A stretch of 64,000 bases of DNA, from the NCBI GenBank assembly GCA_012934845.2, contig WNNJ02003615.1, forward strand, positions 1-64,000, in the 5' to 3' direction. Both the position numbers and the translations under genes were made by a program. Each line of letters opens with the position of its first letter. The first letter of the stretch is position 1. The notes beneath the pieces are model-generated. The model made no database searches. It was not told the origin of the DNA and saw nothing but the letters and a program-made list of their open reading frames with translations. The DNA comes from Pomphorhynchus laevis. Taxonomy: Eukaryota; Acanthocephala; Palaeacanthocephala; Echinorhynchida; Pomphorhynchidae. Below are positions 35,270 through 46,334 of this stretch, piece by piece.

Positions 35270-35605
35270 AAGTTTAGAGATTTCTTTTTAAGAGGACGTC
35301 CCCAGAAGCAACGACTAAGGTTTCTCAAGCATCTTATTTCGAGATTACCGACCATAGTCCGCCTCGACTGGATACTTACAGGGTGAGAGACCCCGATTGG
35401 TTCAGTCGAAGGGCAGCTCGCTGGTGCGGTTGGGGGCTCGTATCCCTCTGGACCTGAGGCTGTAGGATGTGAAGACGGTATAAGGTTTGGCGAGGATAAG
35501 AACAACGAAGAAGTAAGCTATACTTACTAAATACATGTTTTGCCTTTGTTCGATTTCCTATTTATCGGTTGTTTTGTTAAGAAAATCCATATTTATTTAT
35601 ATATT
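35270..35605 (+). mobile_element. LINE-A 3' end, truncated copy
   Basis: Matches 50300-50630: 'agaggacgtccccagaag', 'ctaaggtttctcaagc', 'ccatagtccgcctcgact', 'gtgagagacccc', 'cagtcgaagggcagc', 'acctgaggc', then 'tcggttgttttgttaaga' and an ATATTTATTTATAT tail. It is a 5'-truncated LINE-A insertion just before the Gypsy relic. Confidence 0.8.
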
Positions 35606-35883
35606 AAACATGTTATTTGACGACGAAGATAGAGCGACACTCACACCTGTGCTGGTTCAGCTAAGTGGATGGCAAAACGTATGATGCCATTGAGATACAG
35701 CAGGAGTCGAGACAATGCCATCAAACAAGTAGCATTGAATAAGACGGTGCTACTTCAGTTTTCAGGGTAACCAGTCGACACAATGGCTAATTTTGCAAGT
35801 TCGAACCGGAAGATAAAAAATTGAGTAATTACACGTGGTAAGTAGAATTGTATTTCTAAACTTGCTCCGTAGAAGCAGATGAA

Positions 35884-36276
35884 ATGAAAAAGGCGTGTAT
35901 GTTAGCCTACATGTCACCAAAAGTATTTACATCGGTTATTTGTTCCACATCAGCACAAAATTTGAATGCTCTAACGTATGAGGAGATTGCGAACCTATTA
36001 AATGAGCATTTCTCGGGGTCAGACCATGAAATATCTGCACGGTTCCGATGTGGAAATAAGCGTGAATCACAAATATATATGCAGTGGAAGAATGAGATCG
36101 AAGGCGTAAGTCCTAATTGTAAGTTTTTCAAAAACACGGTCACCTTGACATTAGAGAAGTTAATAACGATCGCCACTAATTATGAAGCGATGGCAAAATC
36201 ACTTACTTTTAAGCATCAAATTGAGAATGAACATGTGGTTGCGCTATTGTATAAGAGATACAAGTATGTGGGATAA
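35884..36276 (+). pseudogene. Gypsy gag
   Basis: The 130-codon ORF resembles a Ty3/Gypsy capsid: a MKKACMLAYMSPKVF start region, then LTYEEIANLLNEHFS and, near the end, LTLEKLITIATNYEAMAKSL, with a degraded 'F-R-x-x-x-K-x-E-x-x-x-x-x-x-W-x-N-E-I' middle. Coding similarity appears to extend a little upstream in another frame. At ~36379-36450 a decayed zinc knuckle remains (VCGLNGHFSRCC). It opens a 3.5-kb Gypsy relic that continues with protease, RNase H and integrase. No LTR pair was found. Confidence 0.75.
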
Positions 36277-36550
36277 AACGAATGTCAATTAAGCCGAGAC
36301 AAACTGAAAGTCTACCAAAATCGGTAAGTTGAAGAAGATGCAGGAATTATGGTTACCTGCATACGACTAACAATCAATGTAAGGCAAAGGATATGTCATG
36401 ATACGTTTGTGGCTTAAATGGGCATTTCAGTCGATGCTGTAGGAAAACCCGAGAAACCGTTCAAAAGTTAATCGAGTTATAGACTAGTGGAGTGACAGAA
36501 CCAATAGTGACTGTGAGGAAAGCGCACTATATAGTGTGGAAGGGCCTTAA

Positions 36551-37078
36551 GTGAATGATATAACTGTTACATTAAACAATATTAAGGTGATATTGCAGTT
36601 TGATAAGGGAGCGGCAGTAACGGTCATTTCAATCAAGATGTGGAAATACATCGGGTCACCTACACTCAAACCAGCGGACAATCTACGGGCGTTTGGTGGG
36701 AGCAATGTAGACGTTGCTGGGGATTCCATGGTTGTATGCAAACACCGTGGACAGACAAGAAGGCTACAAGCAACGGTTTCCGTGCAGGACCACGAGGCTT
36801 TGTTTGGGTTACCCTGGACGATTGAATTTAGATTGCCAGCGCAGGCACAGATCGTGGAAGTTTTTGCAGTAGAAGAATCAAACTCGAATGCAAGATTAGA
36901 TCCAGTAGTGACGGAGTTTAGAAAAATATTTGAGGAAAAAGCATGGAAAATATCAAACTACGAGGCAAACCTACACATAGCAAAAGAGGTTAATCCAGTC
37001 AGGTGGTCAGCAAGGAGGATTCCTTTTGTATTGAGAGATAAGGTCAAGGACGAGATTGATCGAATGGTTATCGAATGA
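36551..37078 (+). pseudogene. Gypsy protease and RT N-terminus
   Basis: The 175-codon ORF begins with a retropepsin domain: VILQFDKGAAVTVIS (residues ~15-29) is the active-site region. The canonical D-[TS]-G is changed to D-K-G, which should abolish activity. LFGLPW closes the domain. It runs into the RT N-terminus: EFRKIFEE, then NPVRWSARRIPFVLRDKVKD and EIDRMVIE, where the frame stops at the point just before the RT fingers. The catalytic palm of the RT is missing downstream; only RT-connection remnants (LRPRNKQELKSFLCLTNY, ~37290-37345) are visible before the RNase H ORF. Confidence 0.8.
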
Positions 37079-37417
37079 ATACTTGAACTGGGAAACGCAA
37101 CAAAAGGCAAACAACTGAAGCGTATATAGACGGTTTACAACAATTATTTTGAAGGCTAGAAATTGTAAATCTTAGTGTATCACGCAATAAGTGTGTTCTG
37201 ATAAAAATATGAAATCTCATGCGTGGGAACTGTGTTGAATAGGGGGGGGGATAATAGCCAACAAATCAACAACCGTATCCTTAAGAAAAGCACTGAGACC
37301 AAGAAACAAACAAGAGCTTAAATCATTTCTGTGTTTAACTAATTACCATTAAAAGTTCCTTCCAAAATTTACAGAGATTTGTTTACCATTATATCAGGCT
37401 ATACAAGGTAACAAAAT

Positions 37418-37948
37418 ATGGCATTAGACAAGCGAATGTTAACAATCATTCAAAGGGCGAAAATTGTTTTTAAAAACTCTCAAACACTGTACCATCTCAA
37501 TCCGAACGAAGAGTTAGTGTTAACTTGTGATGTAAGTAATGTTATAGTCGTGGGAGTGTTGGGAAATTTGAGCGACTCACAAACTTTTACATTCAGTATG
37601 TTCGATTCTCGAGTGCTCTCATCGACAGAGAAGCGTTATTCCACGATTAACAAAGAAGCGTTGACAATTGCACATTGTGTGAAACGTTTCCACCTGAATT
37701 TGTATGATCGCAAATTCACAATATGGATGGATCACAAACCACTAATTAGCATTTTTGGAATAAACCGAAATTTGGATCGGATGACGAATAGCCGCATGAG
37801 CAGATGGGCATTATTTTTGTTAGACTACCAGTACGACATCAAATACATCAGAGGCGAGAACAATTGTTATGCTGATGCATTATCAAGACTTCCAAATATG
37901 TCTGAGACATTTGCGAGGAGTACGATGATATTAAGCAGATTCAAATGA
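37418..37948 (+). pseudogene. Gypsy RNase H
   Basis: The 176-codon ORF is a clear Ty3/Gypsy RNase H: LVLTCDVSNVIVVGVLGN (first Asp), SSTEKRYSTINKEALTIAH (catalytic Glu in N-K-E-A-L), FTIWMDHKPLISIF (catalytic Asp in D-H-K-P-L), WALFLLDYQYDIKYIRGENN and ADALSRLP at the end. All hallmark residues are kept, unlike the protease and RT. A G10 run near 37245 and a large loss of the RT palm lie just upstream. Confidence 0.85.
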
Positions 37949-38159
37949 TGAAGGCCGAATGCATGGAAGTGTCGGTAAAAACAATTAGAGAAGAAACAAG
38001 AAAAGACGTCAGGCTACAGTGAATTTGAAACTTATGGATATCAGGATGGCCTAGATGACGAAACATGGTTGATCTAGCTTTTATCTCAAGAAAAGAAGAA
38101 TTGTACGATGAATCAGGAATTAGGATGTGGCTTCAACGTATTGTTATACATGTGCGTCT

Positions 38160-38865
38160 ACTATCCCAAGTACTGAGGGTCATCCATGAAGGTCATTCAT
38201 GGATATCATCCATGAAACATCTAAGTCGTTATTACGTATGGTAGCCGACCATGGATTGAGATATCGAAGAATATATTGGCAAGTGCAATCAATGCCAAAC
38301 ATACCTACCACAAGGGAAAAATCAGCCGTTATTTACGTGGGATATCCCACAAGAATCATGGCAGCGAATACATATGGATTTTGCCTGCCCTGTCAACAGT
38401 AAAACGTATTTAGTACTAATAGACGCCCGTACGAAATGACCAGATATATGGAACGCCGATACATGGTCAACCGGCGCAGTCATTAATCGTTTAAAGGAAG
38501 CATTCGCTCTTTGGGGGACTCCAAAAACAATCGCAACAGATAATGGGTCCCACTTTATTAGTTATGCGTTCAAAGAATTCTGTAATACAAATGGTATCGC
38601 ACATGCAAAATCAAGTCTATATCATCCACAGACCAATGGACTTGCTAAAAGATTTATTAGTACTATTAAAAATCTGGTAATACGTGGACGGAGCTACTAT
38701 TATGACCATCAACTGTATGAATTTCTAGCAATCTATAGAAATAAGGAACATCCATCAACATGGAAATCTCCATCTGAACTCATGATTGTCCGACGTCAAT
38801 CACATTTATTTGATTTGAGATCCTTGGTAATAGAAAGGGGAAGTGAACAAAATCAAAAGAGATAA
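38160..38865 (+). pseudogene. Gypsy integrase core
   Basis: Over two or three frames: a zinc-domain remnant (C-x-x-C-Q, ~38285), then WDIPQESWQRIHMDFACPV (first catalytic Asp, ~38360), TIATDNGSHF (second Asp, ~38530), IAHAKSSLYHPQTNGLAKRF (Glu usually present in 'N-G-[LQ]-[AV]-E-R' is K here) and the downstream EFLAIYRNKEHPST. Spacing and motifs are those of a Gypsy integrase. The Glu-to-Lys change and stops indicate it is dead. Confidence 0.8.
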
Positions 38866-39408
38866 TCGTTATAATAAAGGGTCCAAATTTCGGAGTTATG
38901 ACCAGCACGATTATATCTTGTACTACGACATTATTGGGCGACAATGGAAACCGAGGACAATACTGAAACGAAATGGGTTGGTGTTTTATGATATCATAAC
39001 TGAAAAAATACAACACGTCGGGTACATGGCAGTCGACTTAGAACGCGTCTAAAGGAAGACACATCGAGTAAGACAAAACAAAAAACATATGAGAATGAGA
39101 AAGACGTAATACTGAATAACGAAATAGGTGAGATGGTAGATACAACAAATATCAATGGAAAGGAGGCAAATCTAAGAACAAAGGGCAGCAAGGGGCATAA
39201 AGTGGCTGATAATCAGGCAAAAGTAGACTGTTTCACCTACGATGATCCTTTATCCAAGAAAGAAACGAGTCTGCAAGAGATAATTGAGGAAAATCTAGAT
39301 TTACCCGCAGGCACCGACGAACAGCGTACTCAGGTCAGAAGATACACAATAATTCGAAGGAAACCTCGGCTACTATATGAAGATATCAGTGCATTCCTAA
39401 AATGGTAA
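38843..39408 (+). pseudogene. Gypsy integrase C-terminal tail
   Basis: ORFs 38843-39052 and 39133-39408. The first contains YDIIGRQWKPRTILKRNGLV then YDIITEKIQHVGY, similar to the G-x-x-W-x-x-G-x-I...Y-x-V region C-terminal to Gypsy integrases. The second is Lys/Glu-rich without a known domain and includes RRYTIIRRKPRLLYED. No env-like ORF follows. Confidence 0.65.
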
Positions 39409-39410
39409 GA

Positions 39411-39700
39411 GAAAGTGGATGTTGTGAGCATGCAAACAACGGTCATTTACCACCAACCTTTGATGTAATGTTTTGTTACCTTACCATTATACGCATTATT
39501 GATGAGCAAACGAACATGAAGAAAAAACATGTATTGTTTGTTGACGAAAGCTTTTTGCGTATATGTTTCGATCAAATAAACTAGATATCATTTGTGAATT
39601 AAAAGCAGGCGGAGCTTCAAAGCTCGTTATTTTGCAACGATTTTCAAGCAAACAAGGAAAAAGCGAATGTTCCTGGTCATCAATTATCTCCCAAAGGTAG
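39411..39700. other. Gypsy/LINE-A boundary; no LTR recognised
   Basis: The segment between the Gypsy tail and LINE-A ORF1 should hold a 3' LTR if one survives. I could not find a second copy of it before the gag. Part may be the 5' UTR of LINE-A. Confidence 0.3.
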
Positions 39701-39730
39701 GACGGACTCACAAGTAAGTGGTGATTTTTG

Positions 39731-40460
39731 TTTTCTGGACTCGGATAAGGGGATATTACCTCCTATTCCAAAGCTAGCACACTTGTGCATAATACAGGCG
39801 TCAAAACCCATAGAAAATCATAACTTGTTCCAAACGTTTCTTCGTGATTTTATTAGTCTTCAAGACAAAAGAGTTATATTTAACTCTGTTAAGGTTTATC
39901 CCAACTCAGTGAAGATTTCTTTTACTAACGCCTCAATATTGGATAAGTATAAGGCTTATTTCGAGGAGCATTATCTTGATCACGGGTCGATCACTATCAA
40001 GCTGCTCCAATGTAGCCTTAAGATTTCGAACCCTCCAATGTGCTTAGACGAGGATGATTCGAACAAGCTAAAGAGCTGCTTCAAATTGCACTCAGTTAGG
40101 CAGGCACTGGGGAAGGGGGCGAGCCCCTCCCAGCTGGATTTGCGAATGCTGACATAGATATTGCATTACTATTATCCCGTTCCTCAGACAACCCCTTTAT
40201 TGGTTTTAACTTAAAATTTACAATAACTGAGGAAGACAGATGGACGTTCCCCCACTGTCAAAGATGCCACTGCTGGGGACATTGGGGGTCTACATGCAGT
40301 AAGGCCCAAACATGTGGGGTATGTGGAACGACTGAGTGTACTCACATGGTCTCCAATGAAAAATGTCTACCACCCCCTCGTGCATTAACTGCTGTGGGGA
40401 TCATCCTGCATGGTCGCGCAAGTGCGCCTCGTTCAAGAAATATCGTCAACGATTTATGAA
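39731..40460 (+). pseudogene. LINE-A ORF1 with three CCHC zinc knuckles
   Basis: Nucleic-acid-binding ORF1 (gag-like). The N-terminal part (ORF 39783-40157, open upstream to ~39731) includes an RRM-like alternation of hydrophobic strands. After one frameshift near 40150 come three zinc knuckles: CQRCHCWGHWGSTC (C-x2-C-x4-H-x4-C, from 40256), CGVCGTTECTHMVSNEKC, and after another shift CINCCGDHPAWSRKC. The trio with this spacing is typical of ORF1 in R1/I/Jockey-group LINEs. In this copy the knuckles run quickly into endonuclease-end sequence, so most of the endonuclease is missing. Confidence 0.8.
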
Positions 40461-41443
40461 ACTCCCGTCTCACTCCTATGTAGAAGTTGCTGCTCCAGTC
40501 GGAATTTCGAACAACGACATCCTTACACTTTTGGCGAATCAAAAACGCACAATCATCACTGAGATAAAGGCCTTTGCATCGATACACAGAGCTAGAAACG
40601 GTTATGTCATTCATGAACCCCCGTCCCCCTCCTTTCATTGCACATCAACGAATTCAATCCTCGATATTTTACTGATCTACTCGAGGGGGTTGCTTAAACC
40701 CCTCTGTACGGAGCAGTCGCGTCAACAGCTGTCCACCTCTCATGACCTCATTCGTTAACGGATAGAGCAGGACACGCTGCTGAAAAGGAGGTTTCACTTT
40801 GATCCAATCAGAGTGGCCTTCTTTCAGGCGGCTATCCAACGCTTCCCCGGATAGGAAATGAGTCTAACCGAATTCAATACCTACCTCTTTTCGCAAGCTA
40901 CCGGGATTCTTTCGACTACCTATAAAGGTCGCATTTTCAATCCCACTCCTACAAAACTCAAGGTCCTAGCCAAATTACTAAACCTCCCTAATCTCTCTGC
41001 TTCCGCCAGACAAACTCTCTCGACTGGATACTGGAGCACTAGGTATAGTTTCCAGCTGAGTAAGGATAAGGCGAGTATTGCCCGTCTTAAGCCGACTCAG
41101 TCTTTCTTTTGAAAGGTATTCAAGAAGGAGAAGTTTGTATGTTGAAAGGATAGCGCATTGGGTTGGATAGGTAAGATAGGCCTTGATAAAGTTTTGGAGG
41201 AGTCACTAGCCCATCACAATTATGGAGCCACTCAATCACCTCAACCAATTCTGCCCTGGGGTGACTACAGGAGCAGGGATTTATCGGTGAATGATATTCT
41301 AGACTCCTGGGATCCACTTCCTGGCACCTCCAAATCCGTCGCTCCACTTTCTTCTCGGGCATGTCAGCTTCTGAGTGCCTATCAGAGAAGAGAGGTGGCC
41401 TTCACAATGCTATTAACCTCCCATTCCGACGGTTGTTTATAAA
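40461..41443 (+). pseudogene. LINE-A endonuclease tail and linker, cut by block B
   Basis: Contains SILDILLIYSRGL (~40655), similar to the strand ahead of the S-D-H motif in APE endonucleases of LINEs, then the ORFs 40858-41112 (FSQATGILSTTYKGRIF...) and 41158-41442 (AYQRREVAFTMLL). The same order is found without interruption in the minus-strand copy at 13952-14718. The element is broken at 41443/41444, where the 7.94-kb block begins; the frame runs into the junction. Confidence 0.75.
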
Positions 41444-41456
41444 GCAACAACCGTCG
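41427..41456. repeat. 11-bp inverted repeat across block B's left junction
   Basis: CGACGGTTGTT (41427-41437, on the LINE side) and AACAACCGTCG (41446-41456, the first bases of the block) are exact complements with an 8-bp loop, centred on the breakpoint. Block A has only the right arm. Confidence 0.9.
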
Positions 41457-43645
41457 CTTTATCACAAATACTTAGGCATTATTTCTTAAGTTTATTAGAT
41501 TGAGCTTGCATGCAATTATAAAAACAAACTCAGTTATTTATGTTCATATTGACAAGTTCAATTCAGATTAATTATTTGAAGTTTATTTTAATAAGCTTAA
41601 TATAGCACATTATATCTTTTCAAAAATGTTGGATCACGAAATTTGACATTACAGAAAAGTGACGCTAAAGTCACTTTGTAGTTAATAGCCAGGATCAGTA
41701 TCATGCAATATATTTCATTTGAAAAGCTATTAAAACATTTATACATGACAGTGATGGTTGAGTGTAATATATCAAAATAAAAAAAATATTAAAATATAGC
41801 AATATATATAAAGAGAGAGCAAAATAAAGAAAAATAATAATAATTTTTTTTTGGTTATTTACAATTTATCTCGAATTTATTTTAGTTTACAACGGTTATT
41901 ATGTGATATCCACATCCCCAAAATAATTATAATATAGAGAAAAATATATTTTAGTGTTCTAACTATACATATATTTCAGTCAATTGTTTTATAGGATTTA
42001 TATCTCGGAAAATTTAAGCTAATATTCAGCTAGTTTTTAAATACCAAAGAGATTACTGTCTAGCATGAAAAATCGTCTGATAATGGAGATCATATTGAAG
42101 AATCATCAATAGTATAATATCCATTCCTGCTTGACGTCTTTGCTGAGCAAAGAAAAAATATTCAAAGATTCAAGGATTTATCGATGAGCAAACATACAGT
42201 AAAATATATTGCAAATAATAACAATGTTTCTGATTTGCAAAAAAAAAAATTTTGGACTATGCGAGTACTCTTCAATTAGTATTGATGATATAAGCGTAGG
42301 ACATTAGTAAATCGAATAGTCATTTAGCTATTAAGTTATTAGCTTAAAGAAATAAAATCCCCAAAATGCACAATGTTGTTGAATATAGGTTTGAAATATC
42401 AAAACACTTAATTTCAACTGGTAGTGGTGGCAACAGTAAGGGCTCCAAGTAGTACTGGCAAGGATCAGGTTTTACCTCTATATAAAACATTATACATTAA
42501 GTTTTATAGTTCAATTGAATATTATGCTAAGTTCCATTGCACAAAGAAATTTATACGCAAAATTCGGACTTGGAGTGTTTGAAAAAGTAGTGGTGAAAAC
42601 AGTAGCTAAAGTGGTTATTTAAGCAAGTATGTTTAATATATGAGACTTATCTAATATATGCTGAGTGAGATAGACTCACCACTATACAAGGATTTTACTG
42701 TACAACAATGTTCGTGACTAAGTAGATGTTGCGATATTCATGTTTTGAGGAAATTCGTATGTTCATTTAAGGCGGGTAAGGCATAGTTATTTCAAGTACA
42801 ACGTATTGCAAATTTTTTTTTCAGATTTTTCCAATATACTATAATGATTTAAATATAAAATTACAATATTTTGGCAAACGATTGATGCCACGTTTGATCT
42901 TGGAAGAGTTTTTGAAATCAAAACATTAGTATTTTTTACACGCAATTTCAATATAGCAAGCTTAAATATTTCCAGGATAAACAGTTATATTGTAGAACAA
43001 ATAATCCTTATCTGGAAATTTTTAGTGTCTGACAAATGTAGGTGTAATTTTGTCATCTTCTACACAAACACATAAATCACGTTAACAATGACAGAGTATA
43101 CTTTAAATTTCATGGACATTCCTCCGTTCATTTTACGAATAAGCTTTCCTATTTGGCAATTTAACTCTGCCGAATGTGTTGTAAGAAAATAAAATAATTT
43201 ATTTAGAAACAAATAAGTGTGAATATCATATATAAAATCTTTTTATTAAAATATCCTATTAGTCTTATATACATTTAAATAATTCATACATCGATCGATG
43301 GTTGGCACAAGAGTTAGTGAGTACTGTTATTTCTAAACTTTGGCATTTAATGATCAAACGGTGTTCCCAGCCTTAACAAGCAAATTAATTGCCTAAAAAC
43401 AATTTAAATTACAAAGTCATTCGACCTATAAAAACAATATTCTATTGAATCATTATCATAAAATAATTAGTCGGTTCAATAGGCATTAACTGTCTTCTTT
43501 ATAGACAATTAACGAAATATATGTAGCATTTTTGTGAGCATACTGTATTATCAAACGACTCTCGAATCTAGCTAGTTCGTGACTCAAAAATATGTATTGT
43601 TCTCGATATAAACTTTTAACGCTATGTGAGGAATAATTAGATAAA

Positions 43646-45181
43646 TCAAACAAACATATTTGTATTTATCAAAATTAACTAATTTGTTAGACCGGGATTG
43701 TTTTGTTAATAATAACAATAAAAAATATACATTAACAATAAACTTCATTAATAAATGTATAGATAATATAAATATAGGTAGACTTTTAAATAATTCTAAA
43801 AGTAAAGAAATAATAGGATTAGATTTAAGTAAATATATTCCTAAAATAAGGTATAAACTGTTACAGCCATTGGGACGAAAAATTTATAATTATAATAAAG
43901 AATTTCAAGCAATATGTACTATGATATTAGAAACATTCTAGAAACAGAATTCAATTGCAAAAATCTTAATTTTGATAAAATAAGTGAACATATATGTACC
44001 TATAATCTAGAATTAATTAAAAATAGTGAATTAAGAAAAATGTTATCAAAAGGGTATAAATATATATAATATAAATATAGAAAATAAAATATAGGGTAAC
44101 AATATAGGTTAGATAATAATAACGATAAAAATAAAATTTACAAATCGTTATTTAATGGCGAATTGTAAATATTACTTTGGTAAGCTGATCAATAGTGGAA
44201 GCTTAAATACATCTAAGATTAAAAGTTACTGTTCAATATCGAATAAAAAGGTTATAAAGGTTTAATCAGAGAATAATACTTTACCCATATTATATTAGAA
44301 TCAAAAGTTACAAAAATCCAATAAAACCTAGGTTCATATGTAGTGATTTTAAATGTACATTAAAACAACTTTCTGTTTATATCAATAAAATACTTCCAGT
44401 ATATAAATCACATTTTAAAAGATATTGTAAGGTAATCGACATTCGAAATTAGTACTTGTATAAAACACAATTTCAGTATTGATTCAACCAAATAATTTTT
44501 AGAACACACAGAAGGGATAATTTTTCAACATATAAATACGATTTTAATACGCTTTATAGAAATTTAGATTTATCAAATTTTAAAACATAATTAGAAAAAT
44601 AGATTAACCTTATATTCGGAAATAGATAAACATATATATTATAACAAATATAACGCCTATCTACCAAAAATTCAACCACTAATTAAAATAAATATATTGA
44701 TAAAATTGAATTAATGGAAGTCCTAAATATTTTTGATAAATCAAAATTATTTAAAAGTAGGGGCATTTATATGATGCCCCTACTTTTAATGCCCTTACCT
44801 CTAATGGGAGGTAATAGTAGCCAAATTATAGCTGACTTGTTTTTAAGCTTTATAGAATATGAATTTGTTCATAACTGTGTAAAAACTAAATCTAAACAAT
44901 ATAAATATATGAAATATATGTTTCGATACATTGATGATATATGTGTATTTAATTCTAGCGATTTTTATTCAAGAAGCGAACAAATTTATCCCGGTAGCCT
45001 CATTCTTAATAAAACCAATATTAATGATAAAGAAAGTATATATAGATATGAACATTAAATTAACATCAATTAAAACTACTTTTAATTTATATCGTAAAGA
45101 TATCATATTTAAATATACAAGAAGCATATTTTTGCATGAGCAAAAATACAAACTATTTAATTTTAACTCTAAAGCGTAAAA
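43646..45181 (+). pseudogene. YIDD-type reverse transcriptase relic (copy B)
   Basis: Same as the relic at 26080-27615; the ORFs 43660-43941, 44714-45058 and 44931-45179 translate identically to those of copy A. The GGN motif, the YIDD catalytic box and the disrupting palindrome (44753-44787) are all present. Identity between the copies reflects the block duplication and is not evidence for selection. Confidence 0.65.
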
Positions 45182-45205
45182 TCTTCATAAATGGTTAGTA
45201 AATAA

Positions 45206-45556
45206 TACACTCTTGATTATAATCAGATACACTAGATAATCAGATTTCATTATAGAATATACGTCATTGGCATGTATTTGGCCTCGCTGTTCTGTTGGGT
45301 AGAGGAGTTAGGGGCCGAATCCTGATAACATAGCAGTTCCTCCTGATGACCTCTATTTTTTCATATCCAGATACATCGTGCATTATTTATTAGTCAATTC
45401 AAACATTAATTTTTATTTTAAATTTTAACTTCATATAAATATACATTATATTAAATCTTATATAATTATTTATTATTTATAAGTATTTATTTTATTTATA
45501 GCTCTTTTAATTTATATATTGTATAAAATACGCATAATCAGTTGGCTAATCTGATT
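45206..45556 (+). repeat. R300 dispersed repeat (block B)
   Basis: Duplicate of 27640-27990, moved with the block and not an independent insertion. Confidence 0.75.
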
Positions 45557-46334
45557 CTTATTAAAGTGGTTTATATCAACGATTTCTATAAACCGTTTAA
45601 CCTCAAAGTATCAAAAAAATCAGAACAGTCGACGAGTACAAAATAACTTTTCAGAGGCACACATAATCTTCAAAGTAGGTTTCTTTATGATAATCTATTA
45701 CTACACTATCCACATGTATTAATAAATATGATAAGTGAGAAAATAAATGCATTGCGTTTAGTCGAATTCCGTCATTCAATAGTATAAGCAACGAATGTAA
45801 ATACAAAAATTTTTATTACGGAGATAATTAGTGGTTGATCAAAAAATTTAACACCGTTCTATGCTAGCACATTTCAAGTTATTATAATCGCAATTCATTC
45901 GACTCCGAATTTTTATCTTCTTCCTTTGTGATAATGAATTTGACAAAAAAAACAGCCGAACCACTTGGGTTAAAAAATAACAAAACGCCTAATGCGATAT
46001 CATTTCATCACGATATTTTCGGCTCTGAAGTTTGACTTTCCTAGCCCTTTCAACTATTAGAGATAAATTATAACAACGTCGGGATCACTTGGACTAAGAC
46101 AGTATTTCTTAAGTTTTTTGTACAGCGCCCCAACATTGCTCCGCCTAGGGACATCATAACCCAACTTGAACATTTTCTCACAAAATGATGGTAATTTTAA
46201 AGCTCACATGTGTATTAAGTCCTCACGAAAGGTAAAACAACTTTGATAATTTGGATAAATCTGAGAAGCAAAATAAATGATTTTACAATAAAAGCTTATT
46301 AAAAGCTTATATTATAATATAATTAATTTCAATT

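Noticed and set aside
35155-35505. 116-codon minus-strand ORF
   Set aside because: Antisense of the LINE-A 3' end; no own similarity.
35605-39700. LTR pair around the Gypsy relic
   Set aside because: I looked for a direct repeat before the gag and after the integrase tail and found none; the 5' side is a LINE-A 3' end.
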